Assembly (NCBI GenBank): GCA_038502055.1
Contig: JAXRKN010000036.1
Span: 1,612,001 to 1,676,000, forward strand
Source of the DNA: Tanytarsus gracilentus
Taxonomy: Eukaryota > Arthropoda > Insecta > Diptera > Chironomidae
Length of the DNA stretch: 64,000 nt
Direction: 5' to 3'
The translations under genes and the position numbers were made by a program. Shown here piece after piece: positions 1-11,138 of this stretch. The first letter of the stretch is position 1, and each line of letters begins with the position of its first letter. The notes beneath the pieces were generated by a model. It worked only from the letters and a program-made list of their open reading frames with translations, was not told the DNA's origin and searched no databases.

Positions 1-3000
1 ATTCATTGATTTAAGACTAAAATTTAGTTGGAAGTTTTCAAATTATAAAAATTGACTAATTGGTATAACACGAAAATTTTCTTGACATGAATTGATTTCG
101 AGTTTTAACGTCTAAAATGGTTTGAACTACATTGTTTTATGTAAAATTATACGTCAAATTTGATGTAAATTTCAGGTTAAATTATTGGACATAAATTATT
201 TTATATAAATTTTACGTAAATTTTATATAAAATTTTCTAATGTAAATTTTTGACGTCAGTTTTACATAAAAAGAAAAAATAATTAATTTGACGAAAAATA
301 TGTATAAAAAAGGAAGAATGGGGAAAATAGATAAAATATGAATTGATGTAAATTTTTGTTAAATTATTTGGTAAAATTTTTTAAATTTTCGTTAAATTTG
401 ATGTAAATTTGATGTTAATTATTTGACGTTAAATATTTTATGTAAATTTAATGTAAATTTTACATTTTTTTAATTTAAAAAGTATATGAATTTTACGTAA
501 AAAAAAATTTTTATACAGATTTTACGTAAAATTGACATAAATTTGATAAGTTTTTGTTTTGTGGGTAGTAGCTATAGCAAAATAATATTTTTATTAACGA
601 ATATCGTATTTTAAAATTATTTCAGCTTTTTATAAATTATCTCAATTCACGAGAAAAATTAGTTATTTTTTTAAGGGTTAAGAATCAAATTTAAACATTG
701 ACTCAACTTAAACACACAAACACGACAAATGTTAATGCAGCGATGACATTGAAAATCTTACAAGCATAAGACGGAAATGGAATTCAATCAAGCAAACATA
801 ATTTGTACATAGAACTCAAAATTAGATTTAAACAGGCTGCTGATACGCTACGTGATATTTTTTTCTTTCGTACATCCTTCATCGACGAAACTTTTCAGCT
901 GAATTTGATTTGAATTATGTTAATTTGGAAACTCAGCACGAAGCAACTGCGACATTTCTCCTCTCACCATGTGTCGTGTCCATGGAGATGCCAAGTTGAG
1001 TTGACTGCTGTGATAGTCGAGTACATTCTTGAATATACACTCATGCTATTACGTCAATAATGACACACCGACGTCGATAAGAAGAGGAAAGAACTAATTT
1101 TTTTAACCCATTGCTTATCAGCAACAAACCGCGGCGCTTTAACATGATCGTTAATGTTTGTAATTGTTTCTTTCCTTTTATTTAGTAATCAGTCACTCAC
1201 ACCCAACTGCCGGTGCGAAAATAAAAATGTTAAAGTTTTTAAGAAGAAGAAAAGAAGCCATAAGAAAAAGGTGCGTGAACATTAATTGGACTGACATTCA
1301 CATTTTTTTTGGAGTTTTTTTTTTATTAAAATCACTTAACCGCTCTGCTTCATCCGGTCTTTCATTTCCGATTGTGCTTTCAAGCCTTTATTTCATCTTC
1401 TATTCGCTTGAGGGAATAGCAACGCAAATCAGCATCATCATCATTGTAACGGAAGGAAATTGAGAGAGAGATGAAAAATCTCTAAAGTGTAACATTTCTT
1501 GATGATGGACTGATGTGTTGAGTTTATTACAATGGGAAATGGAAATTTCTTTTAAAAAATATAATGATGATGATCGCGCTGCTCAATTTATGGTATAAAA
1601 TGCTCTTTATAGCGTTAAATCGACACAATTAAAAGAAAAGAGAGGTGGAAAAATTTCAATTCATACCGGCGCAAAAAAGCGCTCGAGAAATTGTTTTTTT
1701 TTTCGGCTTTTTAATATTTTATTGAAAAAAGTTAGCAGTTCATTTTGTTGAAAATAATTTTCTTAATCCATTTTACAAGCGCGGTACCGCAAATGGCTTG
1801 TGATTAATTTAAAGTAACAATAATTTTATGACTTGGAAATTAAATACAGTTGTGTGCGTTTGAGAAAAGAGAATTCATTTGTTTTTCAGTTTTCTTATGA
1901 TTTTTTTTATATTGGATGAGTCCGAGTGGAAAGTGATCACGTGCTCAAAAAATAATTTTAAATTCTTAATAATTTAATTTGCTAACTGGAAAATTTTTAA
2001 TCTAAAAAAATTTAATTCGATCTAACCCATTTTAACCTCAAATAATTGAATTTCTCTTGAATTGTGCAATGCAATTAATATTCTCAGTGTCTTTTCTCTT
2101 CACTCTTCTTATCAGCCACTTCGCATTGTTTCCGTTCGTTTGTATAAGAATTAATTAATGAATTTATGAGAGAAAAAAATGGCAGTGAAGATCGCAAAAA
2201 TATGATAAAAGAATATAAACATGTCAATCTTCATTAAACTCGATTACTATCGAGGTCATTGAACATCGCAGCGACGAAAATTAATTTCTTCATTTGGCAA
2301 TGAGATTATCTCATCACTATAAGTAGGTGTCAAGTAAAATGTGCGAATAATAAAAGGAAGCAAAAATGTACAAAATTAATTTCCGATTCTAAAAACGATC
2401 GAGTCTGAATAAAATTTCAAACAGTGCAAAAGAACATTTTTATTTTGGGCAATGAGAATTTTTTTAAGGTAAAAAGTCGGGAGAGGAAGAAGAAGAGAGA
2501 ATGTGTGTATATTTTACAGCATAAGAAAAGAAAAGAATTAATCGTTCGTTTCCGATGTGTCCAGAGCGATACAAATTGACACAAAACGCTGTTTTTTCCG
2601 CTGATTATTCTCCATATTAAAGGCCTCATGAGTTTTAAGAAGCGATCAAAAGAATTTGTTCACTTTAATAATAAACTTCCTTTTTATATGCGCGTCTTTC
2701 TCACAATAGCAAAGATTTAACAAGACTTTGAAATTTGTCATTGTCCTTTTTTTGATGAGTTCATGACCTCTAATGAATGAATGTAAACGTCGCAGGATAT
2801 TATTAATGATGCACACGCATCAAGAAAAAAATATTATTTTCAAGAGAAAGCAAATCACTACACATTTCCTGAATGGCTAAAAAAGGAATTATGACGGTTG
2901 AGGTTAAGAAGAATAAGAAGAAGAACAGAATAGAAAGAACAATAGAATCATGTAAAGAGTTGTACAAAAGCGACGTCATGGTAAAAAAATGTTTAAAAAT

Positions 3001-4286
3001 AATTTTTTGTGGCTTCAATTATGTGACTGAAAATTTAAATCTTAAAAAATTCGTTAAAATGTAAGAAAAATTTCTTTTGTCGTCAATCACACAAAGTTTG
3101 AGCAATAAACTTTTGCCATAAAAATTCTATGCAATATAAAAATTCTTCCACATATAATTTAATAACTCATAAAAAACTTTTTTCTGCTCTTATTTTAATT
3201 AATAAAAACATAAAGCTCAAATTCACATTCAAACCCCCACCGGCAAAGTAACGCCACCATTGAATCGAAATCATTCAAGCTGCAAAACAAAGCGCAAGCT
3301 AGGGGAAATTATTATGTAGCGATTACATAGAAAATTAAATACCGTTTCGAGAACGTAATTCCTCTTTATCTACAAACTCTTTATAGTAAAAAGAAGAAGA
3401 ATAATTTAACACCACAATTAAACGAGAGTGAATGGTCCTATTGCACACAACTTGCATTCAAATTTTTCTCCTCCATTCAAATTCACTTCATTCTTCCTTC
3501 TTTTATGCTTTTATTGTTAAATCTTCTTCTTTTTCTCTTTTCAAAGAGATTTAAAATAGCTCTCTAGCAGTAAAAAAAGTATTCAATTAAGTCATTTGAG
3601 TAATAATAAAAAGAGTATTAAAACAAATAGTGGAAATAGATGGATGGTCTCGGGATGGATGCACACTCACAATGCTATTGATAATGAAAAAGTTTTCTTC
3701 GCTCATAAGAAGAAGAAAGAGAGACATGTAAACAAATATTATTCATGATTTACTGCAGCTGGTCATCGTTGACGTAAGATAAACATTAAGCGAGAGAAAA
3801 GATTCAAAAAATAATATAAGAACGAATGATTCTGGGAAAGGCATTCATTGTTGTTAAAGAATCACTGAAATGTGAAGGCGTTCGTTATTTTATGTTTTAT
3901 GCTCCATAGAAATATTAACGTGGGTGTTTTAAATTGTGTGATTCTCTTTCTCGCGCTCAACCTACGACCCCGCATGAACTCTTCTCTAGTTCCACTGAAT
4001 AAAAATCGAAATTGTCTACGCACAGCGGAAATTGATGACAACCGAAAACATTATTGATGAGAGAAGGCGAATTACAGAATTAAATTAAATTTCTATCAGA
4101 AATTACCATGTGAGGGCATTGTGAGTTCCAAAAATATTTCTAAACTTATAATAAAAAGTAATTTTTAAATGACCCAACATCATCTTTAGGAAAGAACAAT
4201 CGAAGCTTCATTAGAAGCTATTTTCTCATAAGAGCGTTAAATTAAATTTAATTTGAAGCCTCATCATCATTAGTGATTACACTTAC
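1..4286. other. AT-rich non-coding stretch, probably intron
   Basis: I find no convincing coding exon, RNA gene or transposon here. Short open frames exist on both strands but have low-complexity composition. Because the minus-strand coding exon at 4287-4551 ends in a strong splice donor and must continue to the left, this stretch is probably intron of that membrane-protein gene, running off the window. Confidence 0.5.
121..560. repeat. Degenerate AT-rich repeat tract
   Basis: Variants of TTTACGTAAA, TTTATGTAAA and TTGATGTAAATTT recur many times over about 440 bases with irregular spacing, in both orientations since the core is palindromic. This looks like a decayed satellite or simple-sequence expansion. 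No unit length is clean enough to state. Confidence 0.4.
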
Positions 4287-4551
4287 TTGATGGATCCATG
4301 TAGATGATTAAGACTGTTAATACTGTTGCGAATGTGACCAGAAATAGAAGAACGGGAAGAAATTGACAGCATCGTGACTTGCACGGCGAGGACTTGTGAA
4401 TGTCTTCGGCGACCTTTCTCTCCTCAGCCTTTATTTGCTGCTCAATTTGCTTCTTTATAGCTTCTTTAGGCGCTTCAATTTTGATAACAATCGGCGATGT
4501 CGTCGTCGTCTGTGAACCGTTGTCACTGTTTTTGGTATCTTTTTCCTTCAT
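4287..4551 (-). CDS. First coding exon of a single-pass membrane protein (partial)
   Basis: I choose the ATG at 4551, because the frame upstream of it has only a GTG. The exon appears to begin at 4578, after an acceptor ending CTTTGCAG, so there would be an upstream non-coding exon. It stops at a consensus donor GTAAGT (4286-4281) after codon 88. The peptide has a hydrophilic, Thr-rich and then charged, coiled-coil-like N-terminal 55 residues, a Cys-containing basic patch (PCKSRCC), and one hydrophobic segment at about residues 63-84, ending near MDPS. Basic residues before the membrane segment suggest a type II (cytosol-in) topology. The remaining exons must lie to the left, none being recognisable in the 4.3 kb visible. 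The family is not recognised; a transmembrane enzyme with a large luminal or extracellular part is one possibility. Confidence 0.6.
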
Positions 4552-4578
4552 TGCGTACACTTTGAATTATTTTTAGAA

Positions 4579-7500
4579 CTGCAAAGAGATTAAAAAAGAG
4601 AGATATGAGCCAATTTGTACCGGTACGCTAAACGTGCAGGAATTTTTATAACAATAGTTTGTGCGCAAACACACAATAGGTAAAAAAAATTGTACCGAAG
4701 AAAAATTCTCCGAGAGCATGAGATTGAATTTCAATGCAAATATTATTTTTTCTCCTCTTTCTTTCGCTCCGTTTCAATGTGCATGCATTTTTTTTGTCAG
4801 AACCACCTGCCACCCGATTGCAGACTGTAAATTTTTGTGTTTGAAGAAAAAAATGTGCCTGATCCTCTCCCGTCATTGTATGAGCTTCGTCGTCGTCATC
4901 ATGTTACAAAATGAGAGGCATCAAGAATTAAGTTTTTGAAATTAAGAGCAAACATGCTTCCAGAAGAAGAAAAATAACAGCTGTATTGTATCATTTTGAA
5001 AGTGGCAGCGAAAAAAAATAAATGAAATCTCATTGTTGTTACGCTTCGCCATCATCACCTTTTTAAAGTGCCCGGTGCCTGCTTTTCATCCACATGAATA
5101 AATAATTTGAAATTATTTTTAACGCCTTCAGCTTCGGCGAAATGAACGATTTGTTTACATGAACAAAAAGTCGTAATTGATTTCATTCGGAAATAATTCG
5201 ATCAATTTAAGTAAATACCTGCCGCATCTCATTTTTTCTTTCCCCCCTCCCGGTGCACTTCAGTTTAATTTCACTCTACGATTTAATTTATTTTTAATTT
5301 TCCACTACCACGCGTGCTCAAGTATGTGTGGATAAAAATAAATTAATTTATTTTCGAATCTCCGCATTTGAAAGCATGAAAGTTGAAAATTAAGCAGAAG
5401 AATATTTTATCCTTTTTTTGAAAGAGAGGATCAAGATTTAAAAGGGTTTTAAAAATAGCATTAATTAGTCTTTTTTATCTGATCCTCAAAACATATTTTC
5501 CCATGCCATGAAATGCATAAGCACCCACACAACTGTAAAGGATTACAAATTAAAATTCAAGGATTTAAGTTAATTAGCTTTATGCATTATGAAGTTGTCG
5601 GCATAACCATAGAGAACATCCTACAATGCCAACTTCCATTAGACATCATTAAAAACACACATAAAAAAGGAAGAAGAGGAAATGATGCACTTTCGCTTTT
5701 ACAGTCGTACACTTACGAGTCGTAAATTACTCATGTTTAGAGACCCCCGAAAAGAATGGTGTAGACAGCAGTAGTAGCACATTAAAGTGCCATCCGACAT
5801 GCCTCGTCTCAACAACTAGCTATAAAAATTTGCCTTGCCCATTTTTTTCTCTCTGTGTTAAAGCTCAAATCCAACATATCCTTCTTTTCGTCATTAAAGT
5901 CACTGTCAAATTTACGACACATGAATGTGCGTGTCACAATCATGCTACAAAAAATTTTCCCATGTACCGAGCGGATGAAGTGGCAACGAAACCTTATCGA
6001 TTAATTTCTTCTTGCTCTCTCTCCATCATCCTTTCATATATCCACAAAGTTTGTTGAATATAATGTGCGGTAAAAGCCATTATGAGGTATTCGAATAAGA
6101 AAAAGACTGTAATCGATCACCGATGGTTGTAATTGAAGCTTTAGTTAACCCCCCTCGAAGGCACAGAAGTCATGCGAAAATTGTCCGTGAGAGCTCGAGG
6201 CTAATTTGCACATGAGAGACGATAATTTAATGAATAATTAAATTCGTTTCCTCTCGTTAATTTTAAAGGGGTCGAATTACATTGAAATTCACACTTTTCA
6301 ATGATCTTTCCCATGGGCAAGGATTTTTTTTAATTTTTCACATTCATGATCGTTACTTTCGTGTAGATTATAGAGTAAATTGAATAATTCAAAAAAGAAT
6401 AATTTGTTGATACAAAATCCCATAAAGTCGTCACATAAAAAAAACTTTTAATTGTGTTCGAAAAAAAATTAATGAATGAGCAAAATAAGAATTGAGAATT
6501 CTGCAAGTTCACATCCGTTACAGATTTCCTTGTTATGTCTTTTGTCACTGCTGCCTGCCTTGTTGATGTTTTTTGGGAACGTACAAAAGTAATTAATTTT
6601 CTTTTTCTCTCTGTCTGTCGTCCGGTCGTGTGTGCATTACATTTCGGTTCCATTTGATGGGACATGAACAGAAATTCTATTGCAGTCGCCATCGAAGGAG
6701 GAATGAAGAAGCATGCAAGGTTAAATGGAATTTTAAAGATGGTGCAAATCGATAATCTTCTCTTTATGTGTGTAATTATCGCCGCGGGCTTTTATAAAAG
6801 CAAGATGAGATAAATTCAAAATTCTCGGTAGTCTACGACCTACATCATATTTTTTAGTTCTCATACAGTTTAGAGGCACACACAAATCTTTGAGAAAATT
6901 GCAATTTTACCTTGTTTTGTTGCGAATGAGGAGTGAGAAAAGAGGCAAAAAAATGAGTGTGAGAGAGATAAAAAGAAAGAGACGACGCGGCAAAAGCATG
7001 AGTCACATTGTGATCCATTAACCAAAAATAAAAAGGCATTAAGTGAGATGCACGAACAGAGACGACATCAACGCCATGTAAGTGCAAAAGAGAGACAACG
7101 ACTTCATTGATGAGAAATGGAGCTCTGAAGCGTGGAAACAAATTAAATTTTTTCATTTCTTTGATTGCAATTTTTCAGTCTAAAATTAAAAAAGCCAAAA
7201 AAGAGATCGTTTTGCACCATTTTCGTTAATCATTTGGGAAAAAAATGAAGAAATTCTTTATGGTCGGGGAGGAAGATGTAAATTTGAGATTTTTTAATGA
7301 AAAAAATGCACACACGAAGCTCCACGCGATCGAAGGCGGAGGAAAATTTGCATTTTTTTTCGTGTGTTCCAAAAAAATTCTCTCTAATTTTGAAATATAT
7401 TTTTAATTTTTATTTCTTCACTCGGAGTAAGAAGAACTGGTAGACATTGACCGAGTCTGGGGAATTTCAGAATCTTTTTATACTTGGGAATTTATTTTTA

Positions 7501-10139
7501 AATTTTTGAAAAATAAAAAACCGTTAAAATTTTAAAATTTGTGAAATTTCCTTCGCTTGACTCGAAAGAGAAGAAAAAATGTTCCCACCGTCCTCGACTA
7601 AGTTGCTCCAGCAAATGAATAAATATTTGGCGTTTAAATGCCTGATGGCAATTACCAGGCAAACACCACTTTTTTTTCGAAAGAGAGAAAATTCTTTATA
7701 TATTTACATGCTACTCCATGCACATACAAGCGGGCGATGTTGTTATTGGGGGAAAACATGTTAATTAGCATACTTAATTAGTTGAGATGCAATCGCTTGT
7801 TTATATTCGCACGACACTTTTAGCTTTGTACAGTTTCTACTTCTCTTGCAATCGATATTGTGTTGCGCGAATGCACTTAAATCAAACTGCAAGCTATGAA
7901 CGTCTTTGTCGTGTTCTCATTACATATTCAAGGGCGACAAGAATTATTGATGAATGAACGACTCAACACGATCACGATCAATTAAAATTTATTATTCGTG
8001 TGTATGTAACCCAAACCCCTAACCCGCATGAGCTTCGCTATTTCAGTGCTCATCACATCACATCTCAAGCATGTAATTTTATCAATGAAATTTCATTTTA
8101 TTCTCGTCATAGTTTTTTTTTATTGTCTCAAGCTCATTCTTCATTCTAAAAGGCGATGAAAAATAGATCAATTTGATATTGAGCGTGCCTTCATTTTGAA
8201 TGCATACGACGTAAAATAAAAATATAGAGTTTCGGAGGGTTGAATGAAGAAAGAGATTTTCTAAAATAATTAAAATGTTCCGATGTATAAAATCTTGATT
8301 GCGAGAGAGAAATAAAAAATTGAATGCTTAAGCTATTGATCGAGTCCACAATGATGATGATGATGAGCTTTTAAAATTAATTGCGACACTTTGTAATCAA
8401 GCGACATTTTTCAGTCTTCATTATGTGTAGCTCGGTGGCTCATTAAATATAAATTATACACATGGCAGATTCAATTTCTTTGGCACAAGAGTTTGTTGAG
8501 TAATATAAAAATGATATCCGTTACTTGAGGCGATGGAAATGATTATTGGATGGACATAACATGTGTCTAACGGCGTTTGTGTCGCTCTGATATTTTCCAC
8601 CGTAAAAAAAGGGGCAGCTTTGAGACAAAAGAGCATATTTACATGCAAGGGTGGACATTTTTTATATTTTTTTGATATCAATTTCGAACAACACGTGCCA
8701 CGTAGGAAATTCGAAGTTCCCTCATGTCCGCCCATTGACTCAAAGCATTAAAAGAAATGCTTCAATGGAGATATTGTCTTCTTCGATGACCCGAAACGAG
8801 TTAAAAAGAAAATTCATGCTTTTGCACCTGCCATTAATAAAAAAAATATTGAGTTCAATGGAATTTTTTAAATTCTTTTTTTTGCGCAAAAGTCAATAAT
8901 CTAATTAAAGTTTGTTCACATCACACAATCGCCATCATTTATATCTCTCGACTTAACGATGTTTGTTGATCATCAAACACCCACGATTGTCACAAGTGAG
9001 AATCAAAAGCCCCCAAAAAATGCTAAAATGATCGCTTCAGCTGTGTCAACAGCCATTTCATTCACAACTCTCTCTCTCTCTGCTGATGACAGTGATATTA
9101 AAAGTTCATAATTTGTAATGATAAGTGAGATGGACGATATGTCAGGAAAAGCGAAAGAGGCGAGTGATTGATCGACTTTGGAAGTAGCCGCGACGCGTTC
9201 ATAAAAAAAAGTTAAATGTGTGAAGAAAATCTCGATCAAGATTTTCTGGTTGAGAACGTGCGCACGAAATTTATTTTATTTTATTTTTTTTTGTTATCAA
9301 ACATTGATTGGAACTGACATGTAAAGTTCATAGACCTCGATGTGGGCATGGGAGAGTCTTGTAAACGCTCAAAAGTGTTTTTTAGAATTTTTATAGTTGG
9401 CTCATCGTGTTACACAATAAACAAATTTCTCCATCACATTCTCGTCCATTCGACTGCTACTTAAACACACTTCTTCTCTTTTTTTATTAGACGCTTCATT
9501 GTGTTTTAATTATATGGCTAGATGGACTTGTGTCCATAACATAAAAAAAAGTTGATGATGATAATCGGTTTGGAAATGAAATGGAGATTCAAGTGAGATT
9601 ACATCTCTTCGCAGGTATCTCATAAATATGGAAGAGATTTTAGGCTCATGATAACCAGTTTGACGCGATGCGTATATACGTTATGTTGAGCGATGCTGTG
9701 TGTATCCATCAAGAATTTTAAAAATGAGAAGAGAAAAAAAAGTAACGACAGCATCGAGCGGCAAAAGGCAATTTGAAATTCCAAAACTTTGGGCCCTTTT
9801 TTATCGCTTTGTAAAATGTTTTTCATGCTATTCTCTTTTTTTTATATACAGTTCTAAGAAAGTGAGCTCGAGCATCCATCAGAACTCGCATTATCTTCAT
9901 TTCAAATTCCATGATGATTGTTCGAATCATTATCTGAGTCGTTGGGAAAAAAGAGTGTCCAGAGAGTGCAAAATAATTGACTTGAATTTAAAAGCAAGAT
10001 TAAGAATTTGTAATTTAATGATTTAAAAAAAATTCAAAAAATTTTAACGGATTTTTTGAGTTCATGCTGATTGTTAAAATTACAGCAAGGAACAGCTACC
10101 GATTTGAGAGATTGGATGGAATGTTAACTACCATCATCA
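4579..10139. other. Long non-coding region
   Basis: I see no supported gene in these 5.5 kb. Open frames are short, overlap on both strands and read as low-complexity Phe/Lys/Ser-rich peptides. The region contains poly-A/T runs, short CT/GA runs and GATGAT repeats. It may hold the promoter, 5' non-coding exon and first intron of the membrane-protein gene at 4287-4551. Confidence 0.5.
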
Positions 10140-10147
10140 GTCGATTA
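10140..10147. repeat. Target-site duplication, left copy (GTCGATTA)
   Basis: The 8-bp word GTCGATTA directly precedes the hAT-like element and is repeated exactly at 11131-11138 directly after it. An 8-bp duplication is the signature of hAT transposases. Confidence 0.85.
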
Positions 10148-11130
10148 TAGGGATCCTCACGGGGTCCCCGGGGACGGGGATCCCCGGGGATCCCCGTTGT
10201 CTTTCCCCGTCCCCGTCCCCGGATTTTTGACGGGGAATCCCCGGGGAAAAATTTAGTAGTAAACTTAAGTGAAAGACAAATTTTAAGGCTAAAATATTTG
10301 AAAAAAATTAATTTCAAAATATAAGTTTTCCATTTCTAAATAAAACATCATCAACATATTGATTGAAGCTCATAATAAAATAAACAATTGAACAATTTAT
10401 CACAAAAACTACAAAAATTACTCAAGTATAGTATTTTAATTTGCGATTATTAATTCTAATTTTAAAAATTTTTGGCGATTGTCAGAAACTCTTTTAATCA
10501 CATCTTAAGTTAAAAAATTTTAATTAGTTAAATTATGAAAATATTATGAACAAAGGAGAGTTTAAAATAGACATGTGGTGATGGATAAAAAAATTAGAAC
10601 GATAAATTTCTTATTCATCGCTTGATTTTCTTTAATTATATTAAAAATAATTTACCTAAAAATGCTAAATTTTTTTATTTCAATTTTAAGTTTTTTTAAG
10701 AGCAGTTATAGTGTAAAAAAAAACTTTGAAAATATAAATAAAAAAATAAAATTTTAAGATGAATTAATTTAATTTAATTGGATAAAAATGAATTGGAAAA
10801 GTATTTTTAAGAATTTTAATTAATATTTATAGGGAAATCAAGCGTGAATAAAAAGTTACTAACTCTTAAAATTTTTAAATCATGTGATTTAATTTTTTTG
10901 ACATTTTGCATTGTAGTTTTTGCATAAATGAATTATTCTTTTGTGACATTATTGATTTGAAGTCTTAAAATGAAAAAAATTCATATTTAGCCTTTAACTT
11001 TAAATTTTTTTAAGATTTTTTGGTTAAAAATCGTTTTAAGTTCGTCCCCGTCCCCGGGGATCCCCGGGGAAGAGCTTTTTTATCCCCGGGGTCCCCGAAA
11101 TCCCATTCCCCGGGGAATCGAGGATCCCTA
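10148..11130. mobile_element. Non-autonomous hAT-like element (MITE-like), 983 bp
   Basis: The element starts TAGGGATCCTC and ends with its inverted complement GAGGATCCCTA, flanked by the 8-bp direct repeat GTCGATTA. The terminal 90-110 bp on each side are strikingly GC-rich: arrays of GGGGATCCCC, GGGGACCCC and CCCCGTCCCC words in an otherwise AT-rich region. These resemble the subterminal repeats to which hAT transposases bind. The central 800 bp are AT-rich and have no open frame of note, so the element cannot encode its own transposase. A second, 5'-truncated copy ends at 38852. Confidence 0.8.
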
Positions 11131-11138
11131 GTCGATTA
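11131..11138. repeat. Target-site duplication, right copy (GTCGATTA)
   Basis: Exact repeat of 10140-10147, immediately outside the right end of the hAT-like element. Confidence 0.85.

Noticed and set aside
1164..1463. 99-codon frame on the plus strand
   Set aside because: Begins at a non-ATG codon and reads as low-complexity Phe/Ser/Ile-rich peptide; no splice or domain support.
7960..8030. TAACCCAAACCCCTAACCC resembling telomere repeat
   Set aside because: Only two irregular units, no array, and flies of this group generally lack such telomere repeats.
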